Shown here one piece after another: positions 7,870 through 16,826 of a stretch of DNA of 64,000 nt. The DNA is taken from the NCBI GenBank assembly GCA_963666475.2, contig OY762821.2, positions 682,001 to 746,000 on the forward strand, given 5' to 3'. This DNA comes from JBFHIZ01 sp963666475. GTDB taxonomy: Bacteria; Bacillota; Clostridia; Lachnospirales; Lachnospiraceae. The notes under the pieces were generated by a model. That model ran no database searches and had not been told where the DNA came from. It was given only the letters and a program-made list of their open reading frames with translations. Position 1 is the first letter of the stretch, and every line of letters starts with the position of its first letter. A program made the translations under genes and the position numbers.

Positions 7870-10230
7870 ATGAAAAAAAATGAATTTAATCGCGATTGGA
7901 TCTGCCGGAGATTATCTGATGGAAAAGAAGAACAGGTCACATTACCTCATGATGCAATGATTAGGGAAGAACGAACAATACATAGTAAAGGGATTCATAA
8001 TATTGGATGGTTTGAGGGAAAGGATTATGTTTATTCAAAGAATTTTTTTCTTCCAAAAGAATATGAAACGAAAGTAATTAAATTTGAAGTGGAAGGTGCG
8101 TATCACAACGCAGAAGTTTTTTTGAATGGTATAAAAGCAGCATATCATCCATATGGATACAGTGATTTTTTTGTAGATACCAAACATATGCTGAAATATG
8201 GTGAAGATAATAAAATTGAGATTTATACCTATAATTCAGATCAACCAAACAGTCGTTGGTACACAGGGACAGGATTATACAGACCAGTCAATATGTACAT
8301 TTCAGATGCAGAGCATATTCTGGTAAACGGAGTAAAAATACGAACCGTGTCACACGATCCAGCAGTGATCGAGGTTGATGTGCAGACAACAGGTGATGGT
8401 GAAATTACGATAGAAATCATGGAGCAAGAACAGGTAATTGCCTCTGAGAAGACATATATAGTTGGAATGCATACACTAGTGAAGATCGAACTCCAAGATG
8501 CAAAACTATGGAATGTAGATTCTCCAAACATGTATCAATGCAGAGTCAAATTCAAAACAGATGAGGTCGTTGAAGATTTTGGAATTCGTACTTTACAATG
8601 GGATGGAGAGCATGGAATTTCTATCAATGGGGAACGAGTAATCTTAAGAGGTGCTTGTATTCATCACGATAATGGAGTACTTGGTGCGTGTGCGTATCCT
8701 GAAGCAGAAGAACGAAAAGTACGGATTTTGAAAGAAAATGGCTATAATGCGATTCGTTCAGCTCACAATCCTTGCTCAAAAGCTATCCTTTCTGCTTGTG
8801 ACCAATTAGGAATGCTGATGATGGATGAGTACGTAGATGTTTGGTATATCCATAAAACGGAACATGATTATGCAGATCAGATGGAATCACGGTGGAAAAC
8901 AGATTTAAAGGAAATGGTGGAAAAAGATTATAATCATCCATGCGTAATTATGTATTCAACTGGAAATGAAGTTGCAGAAACGGCGCAAGAACGTGGAATT
9001 GAATTGACAGGTAGTATGACCCAATATTTGCATGAATTGGATACAACGCGACCTGTCAGCTGTGGAATCAATATTTTCTTTAATTTCCTTAGTTCGATTG
9101 GTTTGGGTGTGTATAGTGATGAAAAAGCAAAGAAGGAAACGGATGCGACAAAAAAACCGGTAGGAAGTGAGTTTTATAATACTCTTGCTGGTATGTTTGG
9201 AGATTATACCATGAAGGTCGGTGCGACACTGTATCCATGTGATGTGAAAACCAGAGACGCATATGCAAATATGGATATTGCTGGATATAATTATGGGATA
9301 TTTCGCTATAAGCATGATTTGCGAAAATACCCGAATCGTCTGATCCTTGGCAGTGAGACGTTCTGCAAAGATGCCTATTTGTTCTGGGAGCAGGCAAAAA
9401 ATAATCCGCGCCTAGTAGGAGATTTTGTATGGGCCGGTATGGATTATATCGGTGAAGCCGGAATTGGAGCTTGGGAATATGAAGACTATGCTCCAGCAAA
9501 TGCAAAAAAAGAAGGTTGGCTGACTGCAGGCAGTGGAAGAATTGACATCTTAGGGAACCCAAATGGTGAGGCACTTTATACAAAAGTAGCTTTTGAACAA
9601 ACTGAGGATATTTATATCGCAGTAAAGCCAGTGTATCAAACAGGCAAACATTCACCTTCTGCCTGGAAAATGACGGATGCGATTCCTTCTTGGACTTATC
9701 CTGGATGTGAAGGTCAATTAGCCAAAATTGAAGTCTATGCACGCGCATACGAAGTAGAATTGTTGCTGAATGGGAAAACGATTGGACGAAAGAAGCTGAA
9801 AAATCGATGTGTAGTATATTTTACAGCAAAGTATTTGGCAGGAGAACTAGTTGCCCGATCCTATGATGAAGAAGGGAATGTTTTAAAAAGTACATCTTTA
9901 AGTACGGCTACAACGGAAACAAGATTAAGTATTTTTCCGGAAAAAGAAAAAGCAGATAAGGATTCACTTATTTATCTTCCTATGTGCTATACGGATCATA
10001 GTGGAATATGGAAACCTATGGAGAAGCATGAACTTAAGATTCAAGTGAAAAATGGAGTTTTAAAAGGATTTGGAAATGCTTGTTCATATAACCCAGAAGG
10101 GTATCAAAAGAACCATACAAAAACGTATTATGGACGGGCACTTGCAGTGGTTCAGGCCACAGGAGAAGGACCTGTGCAAATAAGCGTGACTGATGAAAGT
10201 GAGAATTATTCAGTACAAATTGATCAGTAA
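7870..10230 (+). CDS. GH2 beta-galactosidase-type enzyme (copy 1), cytoplasmic
   Basis: A 786-residue glycoside hydrolase family 2 protein. Order: sugar-binding beta domain (1-150), immunoglobulin-like domain (155-250), TIM barrel (255-560), then C-terminal beta domains of the kind seen in DUF4982-containing GH2 enzymes (KIEVYARAYEVELLLNGK near residue 620). The likely acid/base is Glu367 in YSTGNEVAE and the nucleophile Glu496 in LILGSETF. There is no signal peptide. The ATG follows the transporter stop by 2 bases, so it is coupled. It is strongly similar along its whole length to the GH2 at 41642 (GVKIRT/GVRVHT, RGACIHHDNG, NAIRSAHNPCSKA and SRWY motifs shared). Exact substrate (galactoside, or another beta-glycoside) is not fixed by sequence. 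Confidence 0.9.
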   Translation: MKKNEFNRDWICRRLSDGKEEQVTLPHDAMIREERTIHSKGIHNIGWFEGKDYVYSKNFFLPKEYETKVIKFEVEGAYHNAEVFLNGIKAAYHPYGYSDFFVDTKHMLKYGEDNKIEIYTYNSDQPNSRWYTGTGLYRPVNMYISDAEHILVNGVKIRTVSHDPAVIEVDVQTTGDGEITIEIMEQEQVIASEKTYIVGMHTLVKIELQDAKLWNVDSPNMYQCRVKFKTDEVVEDFGIRTLQWDGEHGISINGERVILRGACIHHDNGVLGACAYPEAEERKVRILKENGYNAIRSAHNPCSKAILSACDQLGMLMMDEYVDVWYIHKTEHDYADQMESRWKTDLKEMVEKDYNHPCVIMYSTGNEVAETAQERGIELTGSMTQYLHELDTTRPVSCGINIFFNFLSSIGLGVYSDEKAKKETDATKKPVGSEFYNTLAGMFGDYTMKVGATLYPCDVKTRDAYANMDIAGYNYGIFRYKHDLRKYPNRLILGSETFCKDAYLFWEQAKNNPRLVGDFVWAGMDYIGEAGIGAWEYEDYAPANAKKEGWLTAGSGRIDILGNPNGEALYTKVAFEQTEDIYIAVKPVYQTGKHSPSAWKMTDAIPSWTYPGCEGQLAKIEVYARAYEVELLLNGKTIGRKKLKNRCVVYFTAKYLAGELVARSYDEEGNVLKSTSLSTATTETRLSIFPEKEKADKDSLIYLPMCYTDHSGIWKPMEKHELKIQVKNGVLKGFGNACSYNPEGYQKNHTKTYYGRALAVVQATGEGPVQISVTDESENYSVQIDQ

Positions 10231-10233
10231 TTT

Positions 10234-10267
10234 GTATACGGTTCACGTCATTATAAGAACTGTATAC
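10234..10267. promoter_or_regulatory. 34-bp operator-like dyad upstream of GH3-1
   Basis: GTATACGGTTC (10234-10244) and GAACTGTATAC (10257-10267) are inverted repeats with one mismatch and a 12-base centre. No T run follows, so it is not a terminator. The right arm is part of the element shared with the rhamnosidase promoter. It sits about 45-80 bases upstream of the presumed transcription start, where an activator would bind. Confidence 0.6.
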
Positions 10268-10299
10268 GACAAGCATGTTTTAAAGGACAAGAATGACTT

Positions 10300-10305
10300 T
10301 ATAAT
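10300..10305 (+). promoter_or_regulatory. -10 hexamer of the GH3-1 promoter
   Basis: Consensus TATAAT lies 40 bases before the GH3 start codon. No recognisable -35 occurs 16-18 bases upstream, which fits a promoter that needs the activator bound at the adjacent dyad. Confidence 0.5.
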
Positions 10306-10344
10306 AAAAATTAGAAAGGCTTTATAAAGGAGGATGAAAGAGAT

Positions 10345-13300
10345 ATGAAGGCAAAAAAACTTGTGCCCTTTTTCAGGGGCATGTCATCTGTAATGGCATC
10401 GATACTTACACTCTCGATTTTAGGTACAACAGTTGCGGATACCTATAGAACAAATCTAGATGATGTTCTTGGAACGCAAAGTTATGTAACTGTTGATAGT
10501 CAAGAAAATGCTAGATTTCAGAGTGATTACAGCACCATCGAAGAAATGGCGGAAGCAATAAAGGATATCGCAATTCGTGAAGGGGAAGAAGGAACGGTTA
10601 TCATGAAAAATGATAATGATGTTCTGCCGTTATCGACAGATGAAACCATTGCATTGTTTGGTTTGGCTGCATACGCACCTTACCCAATCAGTGCTGGTGA
10701 TTTGAAAGCGGGAAATGAAGATGGCGTAGATTTATTGCAAGGGTTAAAGGATGCAGGATTCCAAGTCAATGAAACATTGGAAGCATTTTATATGAATGAC
10801 CTATTAAATCCACATGAGGTGGTAACTCAGAATGCATGGACAGGCGAAGATGTTATTTCCACGGAATTTGATTATATCTATAATACAAGTGTGGGAGATA
10901 TGACAGATTTTGCGATTACTGAAGTTCCTGCAGATATGTATGTAGAATTAGGCGCGCCAGAGGATTTAAGCGCTCAAATCAGTAAGGAAACCACAGTTGG
11001 AATTTGTGTGTTTGCTAGACCTGGTGGAGAGTCTAATACATATGCTCCAAGGTCAGCAGTGAATTTTGCAGGGGAAAGTACAGGGGAAGATCCATTAGCG
11101 CTTTCAGAAGATGAACTTTCTGTAGTAGCTTTTGCAAAAGAAACATGTTCAAAAGTAATTGTTTTATTAAATACGGGAAATGCAATGTTGATACAGGATA
11201 TCGCCGAAGGTGGTGCGTACGAAGTTGATGGAATTGCATATATTGGATGTCCAAATGACTACCAGTTCACAGGAATTGTAAACGTATTAAGTGGTGAGGT
11301 AAATGCAACTGGAGCTTTGACAGATACTTATGTTGTAGATAACTCTTCAATTCCTGCAGTTGTGAACTTTGGCGGTGATTATTATGCAGATGCAGATATC
11401 GTTGCGGCAAACGCAGAAAATGGTTTTGACGCACGTTATCCAGGAGTTGAAATTACAAATATAAGTAGCGCGGGTTCGTTTGGTGGAGGAAGTGCGACAT
11501 ATAGTGGTGGACAATATATTGTAGAAGCAGAAGGCATATATGTTGGATACAAGTATTTTGATACGAGATATTACGATTCGATTATGAATCCAGCATTTCA
11601 TGCAGCTTCATCTGAAGGTGCAACACAGGCAGAACAATGGGACTACACAAAAGAAGTCATTTATTCTTTTGGACATTCCTTATCCTTCTTAGATTATACA
11701 CAGGAAATCGTGAGTTTAAATGTTGATAAAACTCCAGAAGGAGGTATTACAGCTGTAGTTGCAGTTACAAATAATAGCTCTGAAGATGGAAGATTTTTGG
11801 CACAGCTCTATGTACAGCAACCATATACTGAGTATGATCAAGAGAACAATGTAGAAAAATCAGCAGTAATGTTCTTAAATTCTGCAAAAGTAGATGTAGC
11901 AGCAGGTGCTACAGAAGAAGTAACGATTACGATTCCTACAAAGTACCTGGCTAGTTATGATTACACAACAGCAAAAACTTATATTTTAGATGCAGGTGAT
12001 TACTACTTTACTGCGGCGGCAGGTTCTCATGAAGCGGTAAACAATTTCCTTGCTGCACAAGGCAAAACCGTTGCAGATGGAATGGACGCGGAAGCAAAAG
12101 GTACAACAGTAGTATGGGATGGAAATTCGTCGCTTGATATTACAACATTTTCAATTGAAAATGGTACCGTTGTAACAAACGTAGCTGATGATGCAGATTT
12201 GAATTATTGGACCGGAGAAGATACCGTAACATACCTTTCAAGACAGGACTGGGAAGGAACTTATCCAATTAATTATAATACTGATGTAGAAATATATATT
12301 GCAGATAGTGAGAGATCAGACGAATGGATTTCTGTGTTACGTGGAATGAATTATACAATTGCGACAGATGATCCGGCAACAGAGGCAGTAGACAATGGAT
12401 TAACACTAAGTACAGAAAACATTCAGTATGCACAGCTTACGGACATTACAGATCCATTCTGGGATTCATTGGTTGCTGAAATAACAATTGATGAAGCGAT
12501 AGGAGCGGTTATTCACGGTGGAAGCCGATCTGATGAATTAACAAATGTTGAGAGCCCTGTCGTACTACAAAATGAAGGGGTAAATGGTTTTACAACAAAT
12601 TATGTAGATGAAGCGACTGGAAAAGTATACAGTTTCAATGTGAATTCCATGACGCTACTTGGATCTTCTTTTAATCCTGAACTTGCATACGATTGGGGTG
12701 TTGTGGAAGGAAATTCTGGATTGTGGCTGGATCGCTATGATTTATGGGGAATTGGTCTTACACAAAGAAGAACACCATACAATGGACGTAATTATGAATA
12801 TGTGTCAGAAGACCCAATGCTTACGAACCGAATTGGATATGGCGTTTTAAATGGATGTGCTGATAAAGGTGTTATCAATGGACCAAAGCATATGGGATTC
12901 AATGACCAGGAACATAATCGTAATGGTGTTGCGGCTTATATGAATGAGCAGAAATTCCGTGAAACGGATTTGAGAGGATTCCAGGGAGCCTTAGAAGATG
13001 GAAATGGATTGGCTGTCATGGTAGCATTTAATCGTATTGGGGCTACCAATGCCGCTCATCACGTAGGAATGCTAAATACTATTTTAAGAGAAGAGTGGGG
13101 ATTCACTGGAATCGTATCTACGGATATGATGAATAACTCATATTATTTTGTTCCAGAATCAATGATTATGGCAACAGTTACGCAGGTTGCAGATTTTGGT
13201 GGGGATGATAATCATATTAACCTCGGTGATGGCGGCGTGGATGCTGTATGGTCATACATTTCAATGGAAACAGTAGAAAATGATTCAGTATTGGTTGAGC

Positions 13301-13506
13301 AGGCAAGAGAAAATCTTAAATATCAATTATACACATTTGCCAATAGTGCAGTTATGAATAGTTCAACCGTACAAGTAGAAGTATGGTGGGATCGTACATT
13401 AAATACAATTACGACTCTTAGTGGAGTATTATTAGTTATCGCTGCTCTTGCGTGGATTAGTATCTCTTTCATACCAGCAAAGAAAAAAGAGGAGGAGAAC
13501 CAATGA
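10345..13506 (+). CDS. Membrane-anchored, domain-permuted GH3 glycosidase (GH3-1)
   Basis: A 1053-residue family 3 glycoside hydrolase in the rarer permuted order. The alpha/beta sandwich domain comes first (EGTVIMKNDNDVLPL near residue 85), a fibronectin-3-like domain lies in the middle (YTEYDQENNVEKSAV near 492), and the TIM-barrel domain with the active site is last. In that part, PYNGRNYEYVSEDP, GPKHMGFNDQEHNR and the nucleophile Asp927 in GIVSTDMM are intact. The usual DGP substrate-binding motif reads QNEGVNG here. Hydrophobic helices at residues 14-31 and about 1026-1045, the latter followed by a KKKEEE tail, suggest tethering at both ends with the enzyme outside. AAAGGAGG precedes the ATG. 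It overlaps the next gene by 4 bases (ATGA). Confidence 0.88.
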   Translation: MKAKKLVPFFRGMSSVMASILTLSILGTTVADTYRTNLDDVLGTQSYVTVDSQENARFQSDYSTIEEMAEAIKDIAIREGEEGTVIMKNDNDVLPLSTDETIALFGLAAYAPYPISAGDLKAGNEDGVDLLQGLKDAGFQVNETLEAFYMNDLLNPHEVVTQNAWTGEDVISTEFDYIYNTSVGDMTDFAITEVPADMYVELGAPEDLSAQISKETTVGICVFARPGGESNTYAPRSAVNFAGESTGEDPLALSEDELSVVAFAKETCSKVIVLLNTGNAMLIQDIAEGGAYEVDGIAYIGCPNDYQFTGIVNVLSGEVNATGALTDTYVVDNSSIPAVVNFGGDYYADADIVAANAENGFDARYPGVEITNISSAGSFGGGSATYSGGQYIVEAEGIYVGYKYFDTRYYDSIMNPAFHAASSEGATQAEQWDYTKEVIYSFGHSLSFLDYTQEIVSLNVDKTPEGGITAVVAVTNNSSEDGRFLAQLYVQQPYTEYDQENNVEKSAVMFLNSAKVDVAAGATEEVTITIPTKYLASYDYTTAKTYILDAGDYYFTAAAGSHEAVNNFLAAQGKTVADGMDAEAKGTTVVWDGNSSLDITTFSIENGTVVTNVADDADLNYWTGEDTVTYLSRQDWEGTYPINYNTDVEIYIADSERSDEWISVLRGMNYTIATDDPATEAVDNGLTLSTENIQYAQLTDITDPFWDSLVAEITIDEAIGAVIHGGSRSDELTNVESPVVLQNEGVNGFTTNYVDEATGKVYSFNVNSMTLLGSSFNPELAYDWGVVEGNSGLWLDRYDLWGIGLTQRRTPYNGRNYEYVSEDPMLTNRIGYGVLNGCADKGVINGPKHMGFNDQEHNRNGVAAYMNEQKFRETDLRGFQGALEDGNGLAVMVAFNRIGATNAAHHVGMLNTILREEWGFTGIVSTDMMNNSYYFVPESMIMATVTQVADFGGDDNHINLGDGGVDAVWSYISMETVENDSVLVEQARENLKYQLYTFANSAVMNSSTVQVEVWWDRTLNTITTLSGVLLVIAALAWISISFIPAKKKEEENQ

Positions 13507-13979
13507 GCTTAATAAAAAAACAAAGTGCAGGAATATGGAGTTCATGTATTACATTATTACTTGCAGTGATATCCTGCGTGATTTATGTAGTAAATGTAAA
13601 TGGAAGTGGATATTTCAATGGTGCTTCCGTACCGAATGCAATTCGATTTGCAATCATTGCAATTGTTATTTTGGTAGTCGTTTTGATTGTGGCACAGTTT
13701 GAGTTTCGTGGAGTGTTGGAAAAGGTTATTACAATTGTTATGGATGGTTTTCGAATTGTTGTTCCACCACTATTTATTGCAACTGCAATTTTGCTAGTAT
13801 CAAGCAGAGTACAGGGATTTGCATTTATCTATTTTTCAAACGAAGAGGTTCTTCAGGAAGTTCAGACTTCAGCAAACATTTCCTCGGCGCATGGAGCGAT
13901 TGCTACAATTATTGCCTTTGCTGTAACCGCGATTTTAGGAATGATAGCAGTTTTCTTTCAGCTAAAGAAGAAAAAATAG
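13503..13979 (+). CDS. Small four-helix membrane protein coupled to GH3-1
   Basis: A 158-residue protein of no family I recognise. Four hydrophobic helices lie at about residues 10-30, 46-66, 82-104 and 128-150, with a KKKK end, so both termini are probably cytoplasmic. The second outer loop, YFSNEEVLQEVQTSANISS, is polar and acidic. Its start overlaps the GH3-1 stop (ATGA), which couples their translation. A protein of the same size and topology, with low sequence similarity, directly follows GH3-2 at 39773. The repeated pairing suggests a partner, stabiliser or anchor for the GH3 enzyme (inference). Confidence 0.8.
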   Translation: MSLIKKQSAGIWSSCITLLLAVISCVIYVVNVNGSGYFNGASVPNAIRFAIIAIVILVVVLIVAQFEFRGVLEKVITIVMDGFRIVVPPLFIATAILLVSSRVQGFAFIYFSNEEVLQEVQTSANISSAHGAIATIIAFAVTAILGMIAVFFQLKKKK

Positions 13980-14092
13980 GAAAATGTATTTGGATTTGCT
14001 ATTTTACAACAGTTTATGTAAATTTCAAGACATGTTATGCAAAAATGATGTAAAAAATAAAAAATATTTGTATCATTATAAAAAAGTAGTAT

Positions 14093-14138
14093 TATAATAT
14101 AAGGAGCATACAATAGATATCATATCTATAGTATGCTC
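14093..14138 (+). promoter_or_regulatory. Promoter with a large dyad at the transcript start
   Basis: TATAAT at 14093-14098 is followed at the expected start site by a nearly perfect inverted repeat: 14104-14120 against 14122-14138, 16 of 17 paired, beginning GAGCATAC and ending GTATGCTC. Only a weak TTTAT follows. It could be an operator for a repressor, a 5' stabilising hairpin of the glycosyltransferase mRNA, or a weak terminator for the genes upstream. The distance to the start codon is about 60 bases. Confidence 0.5.
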
Positions 14139-14200
14139 TTTATGTTGAGAAGATTATACTATTTGGTCATACTAGATTAGTATATGAAATGGAGAAAGAT

Positions 14201-15217
14201 ATGAAAGTATTATCAGTTGCAATTCCAAGTTACAATTCGGAAAAATATTTAAACAAATGTGTTGATTCGCTGCTTGCGAGTGGTGATGGAATCGAAATAT
14301 TGATCGTTAATGACGGAAGTTCAGATCGAACGGCAGAAATTGCAGATCAGTATGAAGCAGAGTATCCAGGTCGAGTAAGAGCGATTCATCAACAAAATGC
14401 TGGGCATGGTGGCGCGGTAAACGCAGGCATTGCGAATGCCACAGGAAAATATTTTAAAGTTGTAGACAGCGATGACTGGGTCGATTCGGAGGCTCTTAAA
14501 AAGGCTGTTGTTAAGCTTCAAGAATTTTTGGAAAAGAAACAGCATGTAGATATGGTACTTGCAAACTTTATGTATGATAAAGTTGGAAAAGAAAAAAAGA
14601 AAGTGATGAAATACAAAGGAATCATCCCAGAGGAACAAATTGTGACATGGGAAGAAATCGATCGCTTTCCTACTGGAAAATATATCTTAATGCATTCGGT
14701 AATCTATCGCCTTGATGTATTAAAAAAATGTGGATTAAAGCTTCCAGAACATACCTTTTATGTGGATAATCTTTTTGTGTATGAACCTCTGCCTTATGTT
14801 CATACGGTATACTATATGAATCTTTGTATTTATCATTATTTTATTGGAAGAGATGAACAATCAGTAAATGAGACAAATATGATAAAAAGAATTGATCAGC
14901 AGCTACTTGTGAATCGAAGTATGATAGAAAATGTTGATTTGTTTTCTGTAAAGAATCGCACAAAACGAAATTATATGTTACAATATTTAACAATCATAAC
15001 GACTGTTTCAAGTGTTTTGCTTTTGAAATCAGGCACCAAAGAAAATGTTCAGAAGAAGAAAGATTTTTGGAAATATATTCACAAAAAGAATCCAAAACTA
15101 TTCTATCGTATGCGACTGAGCCTTTTAGGTAACATTACGAATATGCCTGGAAAAATTGGAAGGAAATTTACGGTTCTTTGCTATAAGCAGGCGCAAAGAA
15201 AAGTAGGATTTAACTAA
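14201..15217 (+). CDS. Family 2 glycosyltransferase
   Basis: A 338-residue GT-A-fold glycosyltransferase. The N-terminal 110 residues carry VAIPSYNSEKYLNKCVDSL, the nucleotide-binding LIVNDGSSDRT, NAGHGGAVNAG and the DxD-type metal site VVDSDDW. The C-terminal part is alpha-helical and basic with no clear transmembrane helices. It would add a sugar to a cell-surface polysaccharide or lipid, but donor and acceptor cannot be inferred. I chose the ATG at 14201 because GGAG at 14191-14194 is well spaced from it; the ATG at 14189 has no ribosome binding site. It stands alone between a dyad-bearing promoter and the exchanger gene. Confidence 0.87.
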   Translation: MKVLSVAIPSYNSEKYLNKCVDSLLASGDGIEILIVNDGSSDRTAEIADQYEAEYPGRVRAIHQQNAGHGGAVNAGIANATGKYFKVVDSDDWVDSEALKKAVVKLQEFLEKKQHVDMVLANFMYDKVGKEKKKVMKYKGIIPEEQIVTWEEIDRFPTGKYILMHSVIYRLDVLKKCGLKLPEHTFYVDNLFVYEPLPYVHTVYYMNLCIYHYFIGRDEQSVNETNMIKRIDQQLLVNRSMIENVDLFSVKNRTKRNYMLQYLTIITTVSSVLLLKSGTKENVQKKKDFWKYIHKKNPKLFYRMRLSLLGNITNMPGKIGRKFTVLCYKQAQRKVGFN

Positions 15218-15259
15218 AACACGTTTTGGCAGTACGTTAATTATAAGGATGGGAAAAGA

Positions 15260-16213
15260 ATGGAATACGTATTGTTGATATTGGGTTTTGTGTTACTAAT
15301 CAAAGGGGCAGATTTTTTTGTTGATGGATCGTCATCGATTGCAAGACATTTAAAAGTACCCCCAATTCTCATTGGACTGACCATTGTATCTTTTGGGACA
15401 AGTGCACCAGAGGCTGCAGTAAGCATCAATGCTGCAATTCATGGTTCCAATGAAATCGCGCTTGGTAATGTAATCGGATCAAATATATTTAATTTATTAG
15501 TTGTAATTGGTGTAACGGCAATTATTACACCGTTAGCAGTAAAAAAACAAACAATTATAAAGGAGTTTCCTTTTGTTGTATTGGCGACAGCCGTATTGGT
15601 TGTTGTAACCGCTGATAGTTTTTTTGACGGAGCTGCAGTGAATGTAATCTCTAGAGCAGACGGAATTATTCTATTGTTACTGCTTTGCATCTTTATCTAT
15701 TATTTGGTTGAAATGGCAATCATGACTAAAGAGGATTACACGGATCATGATAAAAATGAAACCATGACAAAAAGCATCATCAAAGGGGTAATTGGAATTG
15801 CAGGGATCCTTTTGGGAAGCGAATGGGTCGTAAGTTCGAGTTCCACAATAGCCATTAGTTTTGGAATGAGTGAGAGCTTAGTAGGCCTAACCATTGTAGC
15901 AATTGGAACATCACTTCCTGAGCTTGTGACTTCTGTTGTTGCCGCGATTAAAAAAGAACATGACATCGCAGTTGGGAATGTTGTTGGATCAAATTTATTT
16001 AATATTTTCTTCGTATTGGGAGTATCCACAGTCATTAATCCAATTGAAACAGACCCTGTAATCAATTCGGACCTGTTGTTTTTACTTGTAATCACAGTTG
16101 TAACGTACTTGTTCTGTGTGACAAGAAAGAAGATACAAAGACTCGAAGCATTCTTTTTGGTTGCTATGTATGTAGCGTATTTCGTCTTTATTATATATCG
16201 AAACTATCACTAA
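15260..16213 (+). CDS. CaCA-family Na+/Ca2+ (or K+-dependent) exchanger
   Basis: A 317-residue, about ten-helix antiporter of the YrbG/CaxA type. The two inverted alpha-repeats are plain: TIVSFGTSAPEAAVS with GNVIGSNIFNLL, and TIVAIGTSLPELVTS with GNVVGSNLFNIF. The acidic residue in each GTSxPE motif is the ion ligand in this family. Length is normal. An AAGGATGGGAAAAG region precedes the ATG. A strong terminator follows. It is probably transcribed with the glycosyltransferase, 42 bases upstream, although their roles are not obviously linked. Confidence 0.92.
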   Translation: MEYVLLILGFVLLIKGADFFVDGSSSIARHLKVPPILIGLTIVSFGTSAPEAAVSINAAIHGSNEIALGNVIGSNIFNLLVVIGVTAIITPLAVKKQTIIKEFPFVVLATAVLVVVTADSFFDGAAVNVISRADGIILLLLLCIFIYYLVEMAIMTKEDYTDHDKNETMTKSIIKGVIGIAGILLGSEWVVSSSSTIAISFGMSESLVGLTIVAIGTSLPELVTSVVAAIKKEHDIAVGNVVGSNLFNIFFVLGVSTVINPIETDPVINSDLLFLLVITVVTYLFCVTRKKIQRLEAFFLVAMYVAYFVFIIYRNYH

Positions 16214-16228
16214 TTTTATAGATGATCT

Positions 16229-16264
16229 AGCTACGCCAGATGAAACTTCTGGTGTAGCTTTTTT
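16229..16264 (+). terminator. Terminator after the exchanger gene
   Basis: AGCTACGCCAGA (16229-16240) pairs with TCTGGTGTAGCT (16248-16259, one G-T pair), followed by TTTTT. Confidence 0.88.
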
Positions 16265-16333
16265 ATATTTGCTGATATTTGCAGATGTTTGATGGTATTT
16301 GATGTTTGGTTTCAGATCCACAAGATTAAGGTA

Positions 16334-16406
16334 ATATATGGTGCAGTAATATACGCGGCGAAAATATATGGGGCAGCAATATATGTGGCGAAAATATATG
16401 GGGCAG
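16334..16406. repeat. 30-bp tandem repeat, 2.4 copies
   Basis: Units at 16334-16363 and 16364-16393 and a 13-base part-copy at 16394-16406, each starting ATATATGG. The first two units differ at four positions and the part-copy matches the second. Each unit is itself two related half-units built on an AATATATG-GGC core. No function is visible. Confidence 0.85.
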
Positions 16407-16826
16407 TTTGGGCAAATTATTAAATACCCAAGGGTAAATAGCCCAAGCTATTAGCATGAACTCAAAAAATGAAGCAAAACGCCAATAATTAAGGAATGGT
16501 TTCTTCGAGGGTTGGGCAGATTCGGTATATTTTATATATTAGTGCCCAATCGCTTATGAAACAATAATAAGTAAACAATAATAAGTAAACAAGAAAAAAT
16601 AACAAGAAAAGTAACAAGAAAAAGTAAAGAGGAGAGTATAAGAGGAAATTTAAAAAGGCACATTATGCAGTTGTTTATTGGATTGTACAAAGCAATAAAA
16701 GATAGTAGAATTAGAATATGATACCGATATCTAGCTAGTATGAATCAGGACCAGATACCAAGGAATATGAATCGTAGAATATGAATCAAGAACCAATAAT
16801 CAAGGATCAGTTACCGTGATACAAAA

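Noticed and set aside
7479..7940. 153-residue antisense frame across the end of the GPH gene
   Set aside because: Low-complexity composition and full overlap with transporter and GH2 coding sequence.
9089..9748. Long antisense frame inside GH2 copy 1
   Set aside because: The opposite strand has an intact GH2 with catalytic residues; the antisense frame has no family motif or ribosome binding site.
10234..10267. Terminator after GH2 copy 1
   Set aside because: The dyad lacks a T run and one arm is repeated upstream of the rhamnosidase promoter, so an operator fits better.
16334..16406. Possible CRISPR array
   Set aside because: The repeats are directly adjacent with no unique spacers, there are only 2.4 copies, and no cas genes are in the window.
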